A stretch of 50,472 nt of DNA from an uncultured Lachnospiraceae bacterium. Lineage in GTDB: Bacteria > Bacillota > Clostridia > Lachnospirales > Lachnospiraceae. This document shows positions 17,756 to 26,386 of the stretch, in pieces. The notes under the pieces were generated by a model, which ran no database searches, was not told the DNA's origin, and saw only the letters and a list, made by a program, of their open reading frames with translations. A program made the position numbers and the translations under genes. Position 1 is the stretch's first letter; each line of letters starts with the position of its first letter. The stretch covers positions 1 through 50,472 of the forward strand of contig CATJPU010000338.1 in assembly GCA_949742505.1 (NCBI GenBank), given 5' to 3'.

Positions 17756-17798
17756 AATAGCTTACCGGAAGATTCTATTCTTCCGATAAGCTATTTTT
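17756..17798 (+). terminator. Bidirectional terminator after the ATP-grasp gene
   Basis: AATAGCTTA-C-CGGAAGA pairs with TCTTCCG-A-TAAGCTATT, about 16 bp with one mismatch, followed by TTTTT. It overlaps the last codon of the convergent radical SAM gene, so both transcripts probably end here. Confidence 0.85.
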
Positions 17799-18708
17799 CA
17801 TTCTCAGTAACCGTCTGTAATCCTTTCAATGTAAAGGACGGGATAAAACTCTCTCTGGCCGTCTCCCCTTCCTGTATAAAAGCTTGCTCCACCCCCAGAG
17901 CAATTGCATAATCTACCAATTTGCCATACTCCTTTCTGGTCACCCTGCGGTTCAGCTCCGGAAATTTGGATGCATCCAGACTGTCTAAAGGCGTATACTG
18001 ATTCATCAGACTCATGTAGATTCTGTCCCCGTACGTCTCATATAGATATCTGACAATCCGCTTCGCCTCTGACACCTGCCCCGGCAGCAGAAGATGCCGT
18101 ACAATTACCCCTTCCGTCATGATTCCCCGACTGTCAAACTCCGGCTTTCCTCTCTGCCTTACCATCTCTTCGATTGCCGCCATGGCAATATCCGGATAAT
18201 CTTCCGCCCCCGAATACCGGCCGGCAATCTCTCCGCTCCAATATTTAAAATCCGGCAGATAAACGTCCGCCAATCCTTCCAGCTCTTTTAATGATTCCAC
18301 ACATTCATAGCCGCTGCTGTTATACACTACCGGAATATGAAGCCCCTGCCTCTTTGCCAGCTTAAGAGACTTTCTAATCTGCGGCAGGAAATGGGCAGGC
18401 GTAACCAGATTAATATTATTCGCTTTCTTTTCCTGTAGTTTCAGAAATAGTTCCGCCAAACGCTCCTCTGTAATCTTCTTCCCTGTCTGGCTCCTCGACA
18501 ATGCAAAATTCTGACAGTAAACGCACCGCAGATTACATCCGGTAAAAAATACCGTTCCGGAACCTTCCCTGCCGGAAATACATGGTTCTTCCCACATATG
18601 CAGCGCCGCCCTTGCAGCGCGGAGTTCCTCTGTTTCCCGGCAGATTCCCGTCTTCCCGTTCTTCCTGTCCGCGCCGCATCTGCGCGGACATAACATACAG
18701 CCCTCCAT
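17791..18708 (-). CDS. Radical SAM protein, PflX-like
   Basis: 305 residues. The radical SAM cluster motif is CNLRCVYC near residue 58, preceded by GTVFFTG as in pyruvate formate-lyase activating enzymes. Ahead of it is a further cysteine set, CMLCPRRCGADR...GICR, a feature of the PflX/COG1313 group. Conserved later segments include NINLVTPAHFLPQI and VYNSSGYE. The target is unknown; PflX proteins are annotated as activases without a proven partner. No pyruvate formate-lyase or glycyl radical enzyme is encoded here. It lies five bases after the DUF3784 gene, apparently in one transcript. Confidence 0.88.
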   Translation of the reverse strand: MEGCMLCPRRCGADRKNGKTGICRETEELRAARAALHMWEEPCISGREGSGTVFFTGCNLRCVYCQNFALSRSQTGKKITEERLAELFLKLQEKKANNINLVTPAHFLPQIRKSLKLAKRQGLHIPVVYNSSGYECVESLKELEGLADVYLPDFKYWSGEIAGRYSGAEDYPDIAMAAIEEMVRQRGKPEFDSRGIMTEGVIVRHLLLPGQVSEAKRIVRYLYETYGDRIYMSLMNQYTPLDSLDASKFPELNRRVTRKEYGKLVDYAIALGVEQAFIQEGETARESFIPSFTLKGLQTVTENEK

Positions 18709-18713
18709 CCATC

Positions 18714-19004
18714 CTACTTCCTGCAGTACTTTTTCATATATATCACGCTGCCAGATAACGCCAGAACTACAATGACAAGATACATGCCAAATCCTGCCTG
18801 AGTATTTACTTTATGACTGACAGCCGACGCCGCCCCGATGATTAGAAATGCAATCCCATACCCCTTTTGAGCCTTTTTCATATCATATTCTTTATTGCGC
18901 TCCGGCGCGTTCTTATCCTCTAATAACTTTCCGCCTTTCCCCAGCAGCATAAGGATTCCAACCGCCAGACATCCTGTTGTCAGCGCCAAATCAATTGCCC
19001 CCAT
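18714..19004 (-). CDS. DUF3784-like small membrane protein
   Basis: 96 residues with three hydrophobic segments. The segment MLLGKGGKLLEDKNAPERNKEYDMKKAQKGYG parallels the 27122-27463 gene (LMGKGAWLLAGYNTASEKEKREYDEKKLCRVMG), which carries the fuller DUF3784 pattern. I therefore place it in the same family, as a divergent copy. Function unknown. It is likely co-transcribed with the radical SAM gene five bases downstream. Confidence 0.65.
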   Translation of the reverse strand: MGAIDLALTTGCLAVGILMLLGKGGKLLEDKNAPERNKEYDMKKAQKGYGIAFLIIGAASAVSHKVNTQAGFGMYLVIVVLALSGSVIYMKKYCRK

Positions 19005-19163
19005 TTTCTTCCTCCATTCACGTCAAACGATATCTCTCATTTACAGTAGTATCATACCACAATCCATGCCAGTTGTCAGTGAAAAAAAATATAACACTTT
19101 TTACCCTTTCATCACAATTCTTTTATGAAATCTGACAAAATTACAGAGCGTGCTCTAAAAAAC

Positions 19164-19192
19164 TTGCATTCTGATTTTCCAGGGAGTATGAT
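19164..19192 (+). promoter_or_regulatory. Promoter of the cstA operon
   Basis: TTGCAT and TATGAT with a 17-base spacer, about 58 bases before the first ATG. Just upstream at 19145-19156 is the palindrome AGAGCGTGCTCT, a possible regulator site. Confidence 0.6.
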
Positions 19193-19249
19193 AAGAATGT
19201 AATTTTAATACTTTATCACAGCATAATGATAAGAGGGAGACCATTATAT

Positions 19250-19774
19250 ATGACAGGATTCAAACTATTCGAGCGGCTGCTTGATTCTTATCAATCCAGT
19301 TACGATATAGCGAAACCCTTTGCTATCAACGGGGATGTCTATGATGCGTATGCAAGTTTCCATGTAACCAGTGCCAAGTATGTCCTTATGAAAAGAGCGG
19401 AACTATGGCGGGCTAATTGTTTCGAACATACGTTTTTCCGTTGTACAGAAGCCGTAACCATGGACGATTTAACCTTGTTTCACAGACATGTGACAGATTA
19501 TATTGAGCCGGAGCTCATCCGCAAAGGCAGAAAATATCCGGAAAAAGATCACATGTACACCTACATTACCGGGATTTTTATCTGCGAAAACGGCGTGTCG
19601 GTGCATGTAAAAAGAGAACTACGGAAATACAAATATATGAAAAACTACTTTCTTGGCATCCGGGGATACACCCAGGCAAGACTCCTTGTATTCGATATGA
19701 AGGACCGCAAAATCTTCGGAAACCCGGCGGCAAAGGAACTGGTAAAGGGCTATAACAAGTTAGGAATCATCTGA
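19250..19774 (+). CDS. Conserved hypothetical protein upstream of cstA
   Basis: About 174 residues from the ATG at 19250 (MTGFKLFERLLDSYQSSYDI), chosen because AAGAGGGAGA lies upstream; an ATG eight codons earlier is within that site. The protein is basic, soluble and has no signal peptide. Segments such as MKRAELWRANCFEHTFF and YITGIFICENGVSVHVKRELRKYKYMKNYFLGIRGY look conserved rather than random. I do not recognise the family with confidence. Only about 80 bases separate it from cstA and it shares that gene's promoter, so it may influence CstA or respond to the same starvation cue. Confidence 0.75.
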   Translation: MTGFKLFERLLDSYQSSYDIAKPFAINGDVYDAYASFHVTSAKYVLMKRAELWRANCFEHTFFRCTEAVTMDDLTLFHRHVTDYIEPELIRKGRKYPEKDHMYTYITGIFICENGVSVHVKRELRKYKYMKNYFLGIRGYTQARLLVFDMKDRKIFGNPAAKELVKGYNKLGII

Positions 19775-19856
19775 CTTGTCTGGCAATAGAACCAATAGGA
19801 AACGGCAAAAATACTTACCATTTCCTATCAGAAAAGAGAATGAGGAGGAATGAACT

Positions 19857-21593
19857 ATGAACAGTATTGCAGTACTTATTATCGGCATTGCAATCCTTGC
19901 CATTGCCTATGTTACATACGGCAGATGGCTTGCAAACCAGTGGGGCGTCGACCCTTCCAGAGAAACACCTTCCCACACAGAACAGGACGGCGTGGACTAT
20001 GTTCCGGCCAAAGCGCCTGTTCTGATGGGACATCACTTTTCATCCATCGCAGGCGCGGGACCGATTAACGGACCCATTCAGGCAGCGGTATTTGGCTGGG
20101 TTCCGGTGCTTTTGTGGGTGTTAATCGGCGGCATATTCTTCGGAGCCGTACACGACTTCGGCGCGTTATTTGCATCCATCCGGAACAAAGGACAGTCCAT
20201 CGGCGAAGTGATCGCAGCAGCGATGGGAACCAAAGCGAAGAAGTTATTTATCATCTTCTCTTACCTGACCCTGATTCTGGTTGTGGCTGCTTTTGCATCC
20301 ATTGTCGCCAATACATTTATGGCGACCTATGACGAAAGCGGAGCCGTAGATATGGCGGCAAGCGCATCCAATGCTACAACCGCTATGATTTCTATTATGT
20401 TTATCGTCATCGCAGTTGTTTTCGGATTCTTTGTATACCGGAAGAATATGGGACTTGGCGTATCTACTGTGATCGGCGTGGCCGCCATCATCCTGTGTAT
20501 GATTGTCGGCCTGAACTGGCACCCCATTTACCTGAGTAATACTACATGGATGATCATTGTCGGGATTTATATTACCGTAGCGTCTGTTACGCCGGTCTGG
20601 ATTCTCTTACAGCCCCGGGACTACTTAAGCTCCTTCCTGCTTTACTTTATGATGATTGTAGCCGTTGTGGGCATTATCGGCGGAGGCATTGCAGGCGGCG
20701 CCCAGATGGATATTCCGGCATTTGCAGGATTCAAAGACACCCTTGCTCCAACCGGAACTTCCTTAGGCTATATGTTCCCCGCACTGTTTGTCACCATTGC
20801 CTGCGGAGCGATTTCCGGTTTCCACTCGCTGGTGGGTTCCGGTACAACCGCAAAGCAGTTAAATAACGAGCGGGACGCGCGTCCCATCGCTTACGGCGGC
20901 ATGTTAATCGAATGCGCGCTGGCAATTATCTCGCTGTGCGCAGTCGGTTACGTATGGTCTGAATACGCCGCCGGCCAGACAGTAACCCCGACCGTTGTAT
21001 TTGCATCCGGTATCTCCCGAATGGTAAGCTCCATTCCGGGACTTGCGGGAACCGAGCATGTGGCATACTCTCTGCTGGTGCTGACCGTTTCCGCCTTCTG
21101 TCTGACCTCTCTGGATACTGCAACCCGGCTTGCCCGTTACATGTTCCAGGAATTCTGGCTTGATCCGGGCCAGTCCGTCGAGGACGCACAAGGCTACAAA
21201 AAAGTCCTTACCAATCCGCTGGTTGCGACCATTGTCACCGTAGCGCTGGGCATCGCCCTGGGCCTCACCGGATATGCCAACGTATGGCCCCTGTTCGGCG
21301 CGGCAAATCAGCTGCTTGCAGCCCTGGGTCTCTTAGCAGTCGCCACCTGGCTTGGCAAGGCAGGACGGAATAATAAAATGTTCTATCTCCCTATGGCATT
21401 TATGCTGGTGGTAACCATTACCTCCCTGTGCTTCACGCTGAAAGCAAATTTCGCAGGAATCGCAGCAGGCGGCGCAGGCGTAACATGGTGCGTAATCCGC
21501 GCCGTAATCGCCGCGCTTCTGATCGTCCTTGCAGTGATACTTGCAATCGACGGAATAAAGACAATGGCGGGGCAGAATAAAAAATCCGCATAG
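19857..21593 (+). CDS. cstA: CstA-family carbon starvation / pyruvate transporter
   Basis: 578 residues with about 16 membrane segments, in the usual range for Firmicutes CstA. Family motifs are clear: YGRWLANQWGVDPSRETPSHTEQDGVDYVPAKAPVLMGHHFSSIAGAGPINGPI near the start, then FGAVHDFGALFASIRNKGQSIGEVI and later FHSLVGSGTTAKQL. CstA proteins take up pyruvate or peptides when sugar runs out. A strong ribosome binding site (AGGAGG) precedes the ATG. A good terminator follows. The preceding hypothetical gene is probably in the same transcript. Confidence 0.94.
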   Translation: MNSIAVLIIGIAILAIAYVTYGRWLANQWGVDPSRETPSHTEQDGVDYVPAKAPVLMGHHFSSIAGAGPINGPIQAAVFGWVPVLLWVLIGGIFFGAVHDFGALFASIRNKGQSIGEVIAAAMGTKAKKLFIIFSYLTLILVVAAFASIVANTFMATYDESGAVDMAASASNATTAMISIMFIVIAVVFGFFVYRKNMGLGVSTVIGVAAIILCMIVGLNWHPIYLSNTTWMIIVGIYITVASVTPVWILLQPRDYLSSFLLYFMMIVAVVGIIGGGIAGGAQMDIPAFAGFKDTLAPTGTSLGYMFPALFVTIACGAISGFHSLVGSGTTAKQLNNERDARPIAYGGMLIECALAIISLCAVGYVWSEYAAGQTVTPTVVFASGISRMVSSIPGLAGTEHVAYSLLVLTVSAFCLTSLDTATRLARYMFQEFWLDPGQSVEDAQGYKKVLTNPLVATIVTVALGIALGLTGYANVWPLFGAANQLLAALGLLAVATWLGKAGRNNKMFYLPMAFMLVVTITSLCFTLKANFAGIAAGGAGVTWCVIRAVIAALLIVLAVILAIDGIKTMAGQNKKSA

Positions 21594-21644
21594 CAGAACT
21601 GAAACCATCGAATGCCATATAGATTTTTGGCAGTTACATCAACT

Positions 21645-21676
21645 CGGGGCTGGATTGTATCCAGCCCCGGCTTTTG
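21645..21676 (+). terminator. Terminator of cstA
   Basis: CGGGGCTGGAT and ATCCAGCCCCG form a perfect 11-bp stem with a three-base loop, followed by GCTTTTGTTG. Confidence 0.85.
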
Positions 21677-21679
21677 TTG

Positions 21680-21796
21680 TTATTCAATCTTTTTGTACAA
21701 GCTGCGCCAAATCATTGCCGCCGTATCATAATCCATCTTCGCGCTTCGGGACAACTTGTTATCACACATCTTTTCAGAGATTTTTGTGACGGGCAC
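21680..21796 (-). CDS. Possible 38-residue ORF or gene remnant behind thiC
   Basis: From a GTG on the minus strand the frame reads VPVTKISEKMCDNKLSRSAKMDYDTAAMIWRSLYKKIE and stops. The end looks like ordinary protein (DYDTAAMIWRSLYKKIE), and the frame starts four bases after the thiC stop. There is no convincing ribosome binding site. It may be the 3' remnant of a larger gene fused behind thiC rather than a working peptide. Confidence 0.25.
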   Translation of the reverse strand: MPVTKISEKMCDNKLSRSAKMDYDTAAMIWRSLYKKIE

Positions 21797-21800
21797 ATAA

Positions 21801-23111
21801 CTACAAAATATCAATATACTCACCCGCCAAAGCCTTATTCATGCTCCGAACCGCACAGAATTTCCCGCACATACTGCAGGTATCGCTGTGATCATCCTCC
21901 GGGCTCCGGCTGTCGCGAACGGCCTTCGCCGTCTCCGAATCCAAAGCACAGGCAAACTGCGCGTCCCAGTCCAGATTCCGGCGCGCTTCAGCCATACGGT
22001 CATCCCTCTCTCTCGCACCCGAAATCCCCTTCGCAATATCCGCCGCATGGGCCGCAATCTTAGACGCGATAATCCCCTGCTTCACATCCTCCACATTCGG
22101 CAGCGCCAAATGCTCTGCCGGCGTAACATAGCACAAAAACGCCGCCCCGTTCATGGCAGCCGCCGCCCCGCCGATGGCGCCGGTAATATGGTCATACCCC
22201 GGCGCAATATCCGTTACCAGAGGCCCCAGCACATAAAAAGGTGCTCCCATACAAATGGTCTGCTGAACCTTCATATTCGCGGCAATCTGGTCAAGGGGCA
22301 CATGCCCCGGTCCCTCCACCATCACCTGAACATCGTGCGCCCAGGCGCGTTTCGTCAATTCTCCCAGCCGTACCAGTTCTTCCATCTGACAGACGTCTGT
22401 GGCGTCTGCCAGACAACCCGGACGGCAGGCGTCCCCCAGGGAAATCGTCACATCATATTCCTCACAAATATCCAGAATTTCATCGTAATATTCATAAAAT
22501 GGATTCTCTTCCCCAGTCATACTCATCCAGGCAAATACAAGACTCCCGCCCCTGCTGACAATATTCATTTTACGCTTATGCTTTCTAATCTGTTCCATGG
22601 TCTTCCTCGTAATCCCGCAGTGCAGCGTCACAAAATCCACGCCGTCCCCGGCATGCATACGAATGACATCCAGAAAATCCTTCGCCGTCAGTTCCGACAA
22701 ATCCCTCTGGTAATGAATCACGCTGTCGTAAACCGGCACTGTACCAATCATGACCGGGCACTCCTTCACAAGCTTCCGGCGAAAGGCCCTCGTATCCCCA
22801 TGGCTGGACAGATCCATAATGGATTCCGCTCCTAACTTCACCGCGCTCATCACCTTTTCCATCTCAATATCATAATCCCTGCAATCTCTGGACACTCCCA
22901 GATTCACATTCACCTTCGTCCTCAGCATACTGCCGACGCCTTCCGGCTCCAGACAGAGATGGTTCTTGTTGGCGCATATAACGGCCTTCCCTTCTCCTAC
23001 CAGTTTCATCAGCGTCTTGACCGGCATATGTTCCTTCCGCGCAACCGTCTCAATCTCCGGCGTCACGATTCCTTTCCTTGCCGCGTTCATCTGTGTCGTG
23101 TAATTTCTCAT
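21801..23111 (-). CDS. thiC: Phosphomethylpyrimidine synthase ThiC
   Basis: Converts aminoimidazole ribotide to hydroxymethylpyrimidine phosphate for thiamine synthesis. It is a radical SAM enzyme with its iron-sulfur motif at the C-terminus, here CSMCGKFC (CxxCxxxxC type). 436 residues is the short bacterial form without the N-terminal extension. Conserved stretches include [28 protein letters not shown] and [17 protein letters not shown] riboswitch and a terminator lie upstream, so thiamine pyrophosphate represses it. No other thiamine gene is adjacent. Confidence 0.97.
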   Translation of the reverse strand: MRNYTTQMNAARKGIVTPEIETVARKEHMPVKTLMKLVGEGKAVICANKNHLCLEPEGVGSMLRTKVNVNLGVSRDCRDYDIEMEKVMSAVKLGAESIMDLSSHGDTRAFRRKLVKECPVMIGTVPVYDSVIHYQRDLSELTAKDFLDVIRMHAGDGVDFVTLHCGITRKTMEQIRKHKRKMNIVSRGGSLVFAWMSMTGEENPFYEYYDEILDICEEYDVTISLGDACRPGCLADATDVCQMEELVRLGELTKRAWAHDVQVMVEGPGHVPLDQIAANMKVQQTICMGAPFYVLGPLVTDIAPGYDHITGAIGGAAAAMNGAAFLCYVTPAEHLALPNVEDVKQGIIASKIAAHAADIAKGISGARERDDRMAEARRNLDWDAQFACALDSETAKAVRDSRSPEDDHSDTCSMCGKFCAVRSMNKALAGEYIDIL

Positions 23112-23293
23112 TGCATATTCCTCCTTTTCATCGGGTACGTTCTCCCCAGTCTGCCGCTCCTATCCGGATAATCCCGCTTTACCGTAACTGCTGCTCTCAC
23201 TCAGCGGAGAATGATGTGCTGCCGAAATCATCAAAAACTTTTCCACCCTCTCGAGGGTTTTATCATATAAGGAACGAAAGTTTCCTTTATAAT

Positions 23294-23323
23294 AAAAAAA
23301 GAGACGCTCATAGGGCATCTCTT
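23294..23323 (-). terminator. Riboswitch-controlled terminator upstream of thiC
   Basis: On the minus strand, AAGAGATGC and GCGTCTCTT pair around CCTATGA and are followed by seven T. It lies directly downstream of the TPP aptamer, the arrangement expected of a transcription-attenuation riboswitch. Confidence 0.8.
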
Positions 23324-23349
23324 AAAATCATACGCAAACATCGCTGCTT

Positions 23350-23445
23350 CACTTTCTCCCTACGTTGGCATTATCCAAATCAGGTTACGGGTCGAAGCAA
23401 ATCAGCTTCCTCTCAGCCGGCTTTCCCGCCAGCTCCCCGGTAACA
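23350..23445 (-). promoter_or_regulatory. TPP riboswitch (THI element)
   Basis: The minus strand reads GGGGAGCTGG, then GGCTGAGAGG, then CGACCCGTAACCTGATTTGG, then ATAATGCCAACGTAGGGA. These are the conserved blocks of the thiamine pyrophosphate aptamer, including the CTGAGA pyrimidine-binding loop. It precedes thiC by about 240 bases with a terminator between. Confidence 0.97.
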
Positions 23446-23465
23446 ATATAACATGAAACAAATAT

Positions 23466-23494
23466 ATTATAGACTTTTTTTCAACTATTTACAA
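23466..23494 (-). promoter_or_regulatory. Promoter of thiC
   Basis: TTGTAA and TATAAT with a 17-base spacer on the minus strand, placed about 20 bases before the riboswitch begins. Confidence 0.65.
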
Positions 23495-23520
23495 GATTAA
23501 GATTTCTTAAATTACACACC

Positions 23521-24288
23521 TTATTCGCTAATATGCAATTCATTCTTTTTTCTTGTACTGCAGGCTTTTTTCAAAGTCTTAGCCCCCATAGTCAGAACCA
23601 GTTTATTCACCTTTCTCGCCCGATTCGGACAAATGCCGACGCACCGCATACAGGAAATACAGATTTTCTTATCCGTTTTATTCGGCTCATTTTCCGGAAT
23701 CGCTCCCACAGGACAGGAAACCGCACAAACACCGCATTTGCTGCAGGACTTCCCGGCTTCCGGCTTCATCGGAACGCCGCCAAAGCTCCTGTAAGGTTTA
23801 TTTCCCGGCACATCCGTCCTGTCTAATCTGCATTCCTCCAGCTTCTCACGAACAATTATTCCATATTCTTCCAGTTCCTTTTCGTCTGCCTGATCCGGTC
23901 TTCCCGAAGCAAACTGCCGCATAATCGAATGCTCTGCAACAGCCGCCACTCCCGCCGCAGGTACAAAGCCTGCCTCCGCAAGCGTATCATACAGCTCCAG
24001 CATGGTGTCTTCGTATGCCCGATTTCCATATACTACCATAAGAATTACTCTGGCGCCGTTTCCCTTCATCGCCGCTAATCTCCTGACAGCTGCCTCCGGT
24101 ACTCTCCCTCCATAGGAAGGTACTGCAGCCAGGCAAATATCGTCCGCGGAAAACACTGCCCCAGAAAAATCCCTCCTCCGCTCTGTCAGATCAATCACAT
24201 TCTGTTCTTCTTTCCAGTTTTTCAGAAACAAATCTGCCGCCCGTTTTGTTCCCCCGGTGGGACTGAATACAATATAATTTAGTTTCAT
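23521..24288 (-). CDS. EFR1-type flavodoxin-ferredoxin fusion
   Basis: 255 residues. The N-terminal half is a flavodoxin fold with the FMN-phosphate loop SPTGGTKRAAD. The C-terminal part carries two [4Fe-4S] motifs, CSKCGVCAVSCPVGAI and CISCMRCVGICPNRAR, as in the EFR1-type proteins common in Clostridia. It would carry electrons between FMN and two iron-sulfur clusters in the cytoplasm; partners are unknown. It lies downstream of a flavodoxin-like reductase on the same strand, with a decayed gene between. Confidence 0.92.
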   Translation of the reverse strand: MKLNYIVFSPTGGTKRAADLFLKNWKEEQNVIDLTERRRDFSGAVFSADDICLAAVPSYGGRVPEAAVRRLAAMKGNGARVILMVVYGNRAYEDTMLELYDTLAEAGFVPAAGVAAVAEHSIMRQFASGRPDQADEKELEEYGIIVREKLEECRLDRTDVPGNKPYRSFGGVPMKPEAGKSCSKCGVCAVSCPVGAIPENEPNKTDKKICISCMRCVGICPNRARKVNKLVLTMGAKTLKKACSTRKKNELHISE

Positions 24289-24341
24289 TCTTCAACACCT
24301 CTTTCTGCCTTTTTCAAACACGCTCTCTTTTCTCCTTCCCC

Positions 24342-24446
24342 TTAAGGAAAAATCTCCTTTGAGCACTGCAGAAACCAGGTCAGATTATTTCTGGCAATAT
24401 GACATGCAAGCGTCTTTATAACAAAATAATGATAATTAATATCCAT
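24342..24446 (-). pseudogene. Truncated gene fragment (DUF6765-like N-terminus)
   Basis: An ATG with AAAGGA seven bases upstream opens MDINYHYFVIKTLACHIARNN and stops after 34 residues. The first 15 residues resemble the MDIDFHYY-type start of DUF6765 proteins. The rest does not, so this appears to be the 5' stub of a deleted gene lying between the two redox genes. The family call is from memory of the N-terminal motif only. The remainder of this 290-base gap is AT-rich and shows nothing else. Confidence 0.35.
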
Positions 24447-24578
24447 CTGACAGTCCTTTCTGTTCCTGCATGAATGATATCGAATAAAAACATGCCAATT
24501 CCCGAGAAAATGAATCCACATGCTTTTTATTATGTAGGACAAACTTGTCACTCCCCATGTCTCAGCATCTGCCTGTCT

Positions 24579-25196
24579 CTACCGGATAAAATTGGTCCGC
24601 TGAACCGGCTCTTTTTCCGGAAGCCCAAAAGCATCTTTTCCGAGCGCGATACTTTTCATAAGAAACGCCATATTTTTCGCTAATGTACGCATACTTTGCA
24701 GTCCTTCCAAATCCTGTTCTGCCTCTCCATGCAGTCTTCCATGAATACTATTCCAGTACTGTCCCGAAGCCACCGGCATACCCGAAATCGTAAAGAACTT
24801 ATTCAACTCATCAAAAGTCGAGGATAAGCCGCCCCTCCGCGCAGCAACCACGCTGGCGCCTGCCTTCATCGTCTTGTCAAAATGCGTGCTGTAAAAGAGC
24901 CTGGTCAGAAATGCAATCAGCGTTGCATTTGCCGATGCATAATAAACCGGACTTCCAACCACCAGACCATCGCAGGCTTCAAACTGAGCGGCAGCCTCAT
25001 TTACCATATCATCAAATACGCATCTGCCCTTCTCCATACAACTGCCGCAGCCAATGCATCCTCGGATCGGCTTATTTCCAACATGCAGAATCTGAACCTC
25101 AATTCCTTCCTGCTCAAAAATCTTCTCCATCTCATGCAGCGCAATATAGGTATTCCCCTTTGACTGAGGACTGCCGTTAATCATCAGAACTTTCAT
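24579..25196 (-). CDS. Flavodoxin-like NAD(P)H-dependent FMN reductase
   Basis: About 205 residues from MKVLMINGSPQSKGNTYIAL; this start aligns with the family, whereas the ORF track's start lies eight codons upstream. GSPQSKGNT binds the FMN phosphate. CIGCGSCMEKGRCVFDDM is the cysteine-rich segment of the iron-sulfur-flavoprotein-like subgroup, and GLVVGSPVYYASANATLIAFLTR is a conserved FMN loop. Probably a two-electron reductase in the cytoplasm; the substrate is unknown. Confidence 0.9.
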   Translation of the reverse strand: MKVLMINGSPQSKGNTYIALHEMEKIFEQEGIEVQILHVGNKPIRGCIGCGSCMEKGRCVFDDMVNEAAAQFEACDGLVVGSPVYYASANATLIAFLTRLFYSTHFDKTMKAGASVVAARRGGLSSTFDELNKFFTISGMPVASGQYWNSIHGRLHGEAEQDLEGLQSMRTLAKNMAFLMKSIALGKDAFGLPEKEPVQRTNFIR

Positions 25197-25474
25197 TTCT
25201 CCACAACCTTTCTTTTTCATTCATTTCATCTTTTTATTATATTCTGAACATATCCAGAATTGCAATAGTATCATTCACATTCTTTCCCGAGACACTTCCC
25301 TGATGTTACTGTTCACTCCGTTACACAGCAGCCTTCGCAAATCCATTTTACATTCACACACTGCCTGTTCTCCGGCCAGTACAGCCGACATTACATACCT
25401 TTCCTGTTATATGCAGGTTTTCGTAAGGACTCATATAAAAAACGCAGACGCATCAGACTGTGCCGAATCTATTT

Positions 25475-26071
25475 CTATATGTACCGCTTCACCTGATTCA
25501 ACAGGCGAAGTCTCTTCGCACACTGCAGCAGCTGATCTGCCGACGGATTCCGTTTTCTATAACACTCAATGATATAGGCGAAGATATCCTCCTCCAGCTC
25601 AGCCCGAAAACGAACGGCGTCGCAAACACTTCTCTCTATATCATAGACCCTGTATCTCCCATGCCCGGTTTCCAGCGTAATCTGATATTCCGGGAACAAA
25701 CGCTCGGAATAATAATGTCTGGATACCGGGAAATTCATCTGAATTCTGCGTCTGTCGCTGCGCCTTGTAGCTACAGACAATCTGACCGGCTCCTTGTCAA
25801 TCAATCCGAGATAATAGCAGGCGCTGTCCGCACAAATCACAGCCTCCGGATCACTAAAGCTTACCTCAAGCGCCTTGTAATCCCAGGGCTTTGGAAAACG
25901 ATAACACTGAAACCAGTAATGTCCATGACAGATCCGTTCTAACATCTCAATCTGGGTAAACACCCCAATCTGACGATTCGTAATTCCTTCCCGCAAAAGC
26001 TCCTCTGTGCTGATATAGCCTTTATATTTTCTAGATAATTTTTCAATCTTAATAACTGTTTCCCTCAGCAT
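25475..26071 (-). CDS. AbiEi-like antitoxin/regulator, without an AbiEii partner
   Basis: 198 residues. The N-terminal 60 residues form a winged helix (KYKGYISTEELLREGITNRQIGVFTQIEMLERICHGHYWF) like the DNA-binding domain of AbiEi antitoxins in type IV toxin-antitoxin systems. The C-terminal part (RVYDIERSVCDAVRFRAELEEDIFAYIIECY) matches the AbiEi antitoxin domain. The nucleotidyltransferase toxin AbiEii normally follows directly; here 254 bases of non-coding DNA follow instead, in which I see nothing. It may act as a stand-alone regulator or be an orphan left after loss of the toxin. Confidence 0.8.
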   Translation of the reverse strand: MLRETVIKIEKLSRKYKGYISTEELLREGITNRQIGVFTQIEMLERICHGHYWFQCYRFPKPWDYKALEVSFSDPEAVICADSACYYLGLIDKEPVRLSVATRRSDRRRIQMNFPVSRHYYSERLFPEYQITLETGHGRYRVYDIERSVCDAVRFRAELEEDIFAYIIECYRKRNPSADQLLQCAKRLRLLNQVKRYI

Positions 26072-26089
26072 AAAAATTCCTGTTCACCA

Positions 26090-26386
26090 TCATTGCATAT
26101 CAAGCATTCTTAATGTGTCTGCAACTTCCTTTGGGCTGCATCCTATTTCTTCCTTAACGGAATCATATTTCACAGCAATATGTCCCAAAACTTTATTAGA
26201 CATGTCAATAAACGTACACCTTACATATTCACTAATTTCTCCACGATCCAACAACTTCTCAAGTTTTTTTGTCTGCTCATACTCCTGTTTTAATATTTCA
26301 AATTTGTTCTTATCTTTCTCATACTCATCAAACCGCTCTTCATGAGAAAAATATAGAAAGCTCCTCCCTTTTATATATTCTACCAT
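26090..26386 (-). CDS. Hypothetical protein or gene fragment, AT-rich
   Basis: 98 residues, charged and helical (SHEERFDEYEKDKNKFEILKQEYEQTKKLEKLL), ending CSPKEVADTLRMLDMQ. There is no clear ribosome binding site before the ATG. The base composition is visibly more AT-rich than its neighbours, which suggests acquired DNA. It could be the C-terminal piece of a longer protein. Family not recognised. It lies 18 bases upstream of the AbiEi-like gene on the same strand. Confidence 0.45.
   Translation of the reverse strand: MVEYIKGRSFLYFSHEERFDEYEKDKNKFEILKQEYEQTKKLEKLLDRGEISEYVRCTFIDMSNKVLGHIAVKYDSVKEEIGCSPKEVADTLRMLDMQ

Noticed and set aside
21888-22835. 315-codon open frame on the plus strand
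   Set aside because: It is antisense to thiC, rich in Arg, His and Pro as expected of a shadow frame, and has no ribosome binding site.
25475-26386. A complete AbiE type IV toxin-antitoxin system
   Set aside because: Only the AbiEi-like gene is found; the adjacent small protein does not resemble the AbiEii nucleotidyltransferase.
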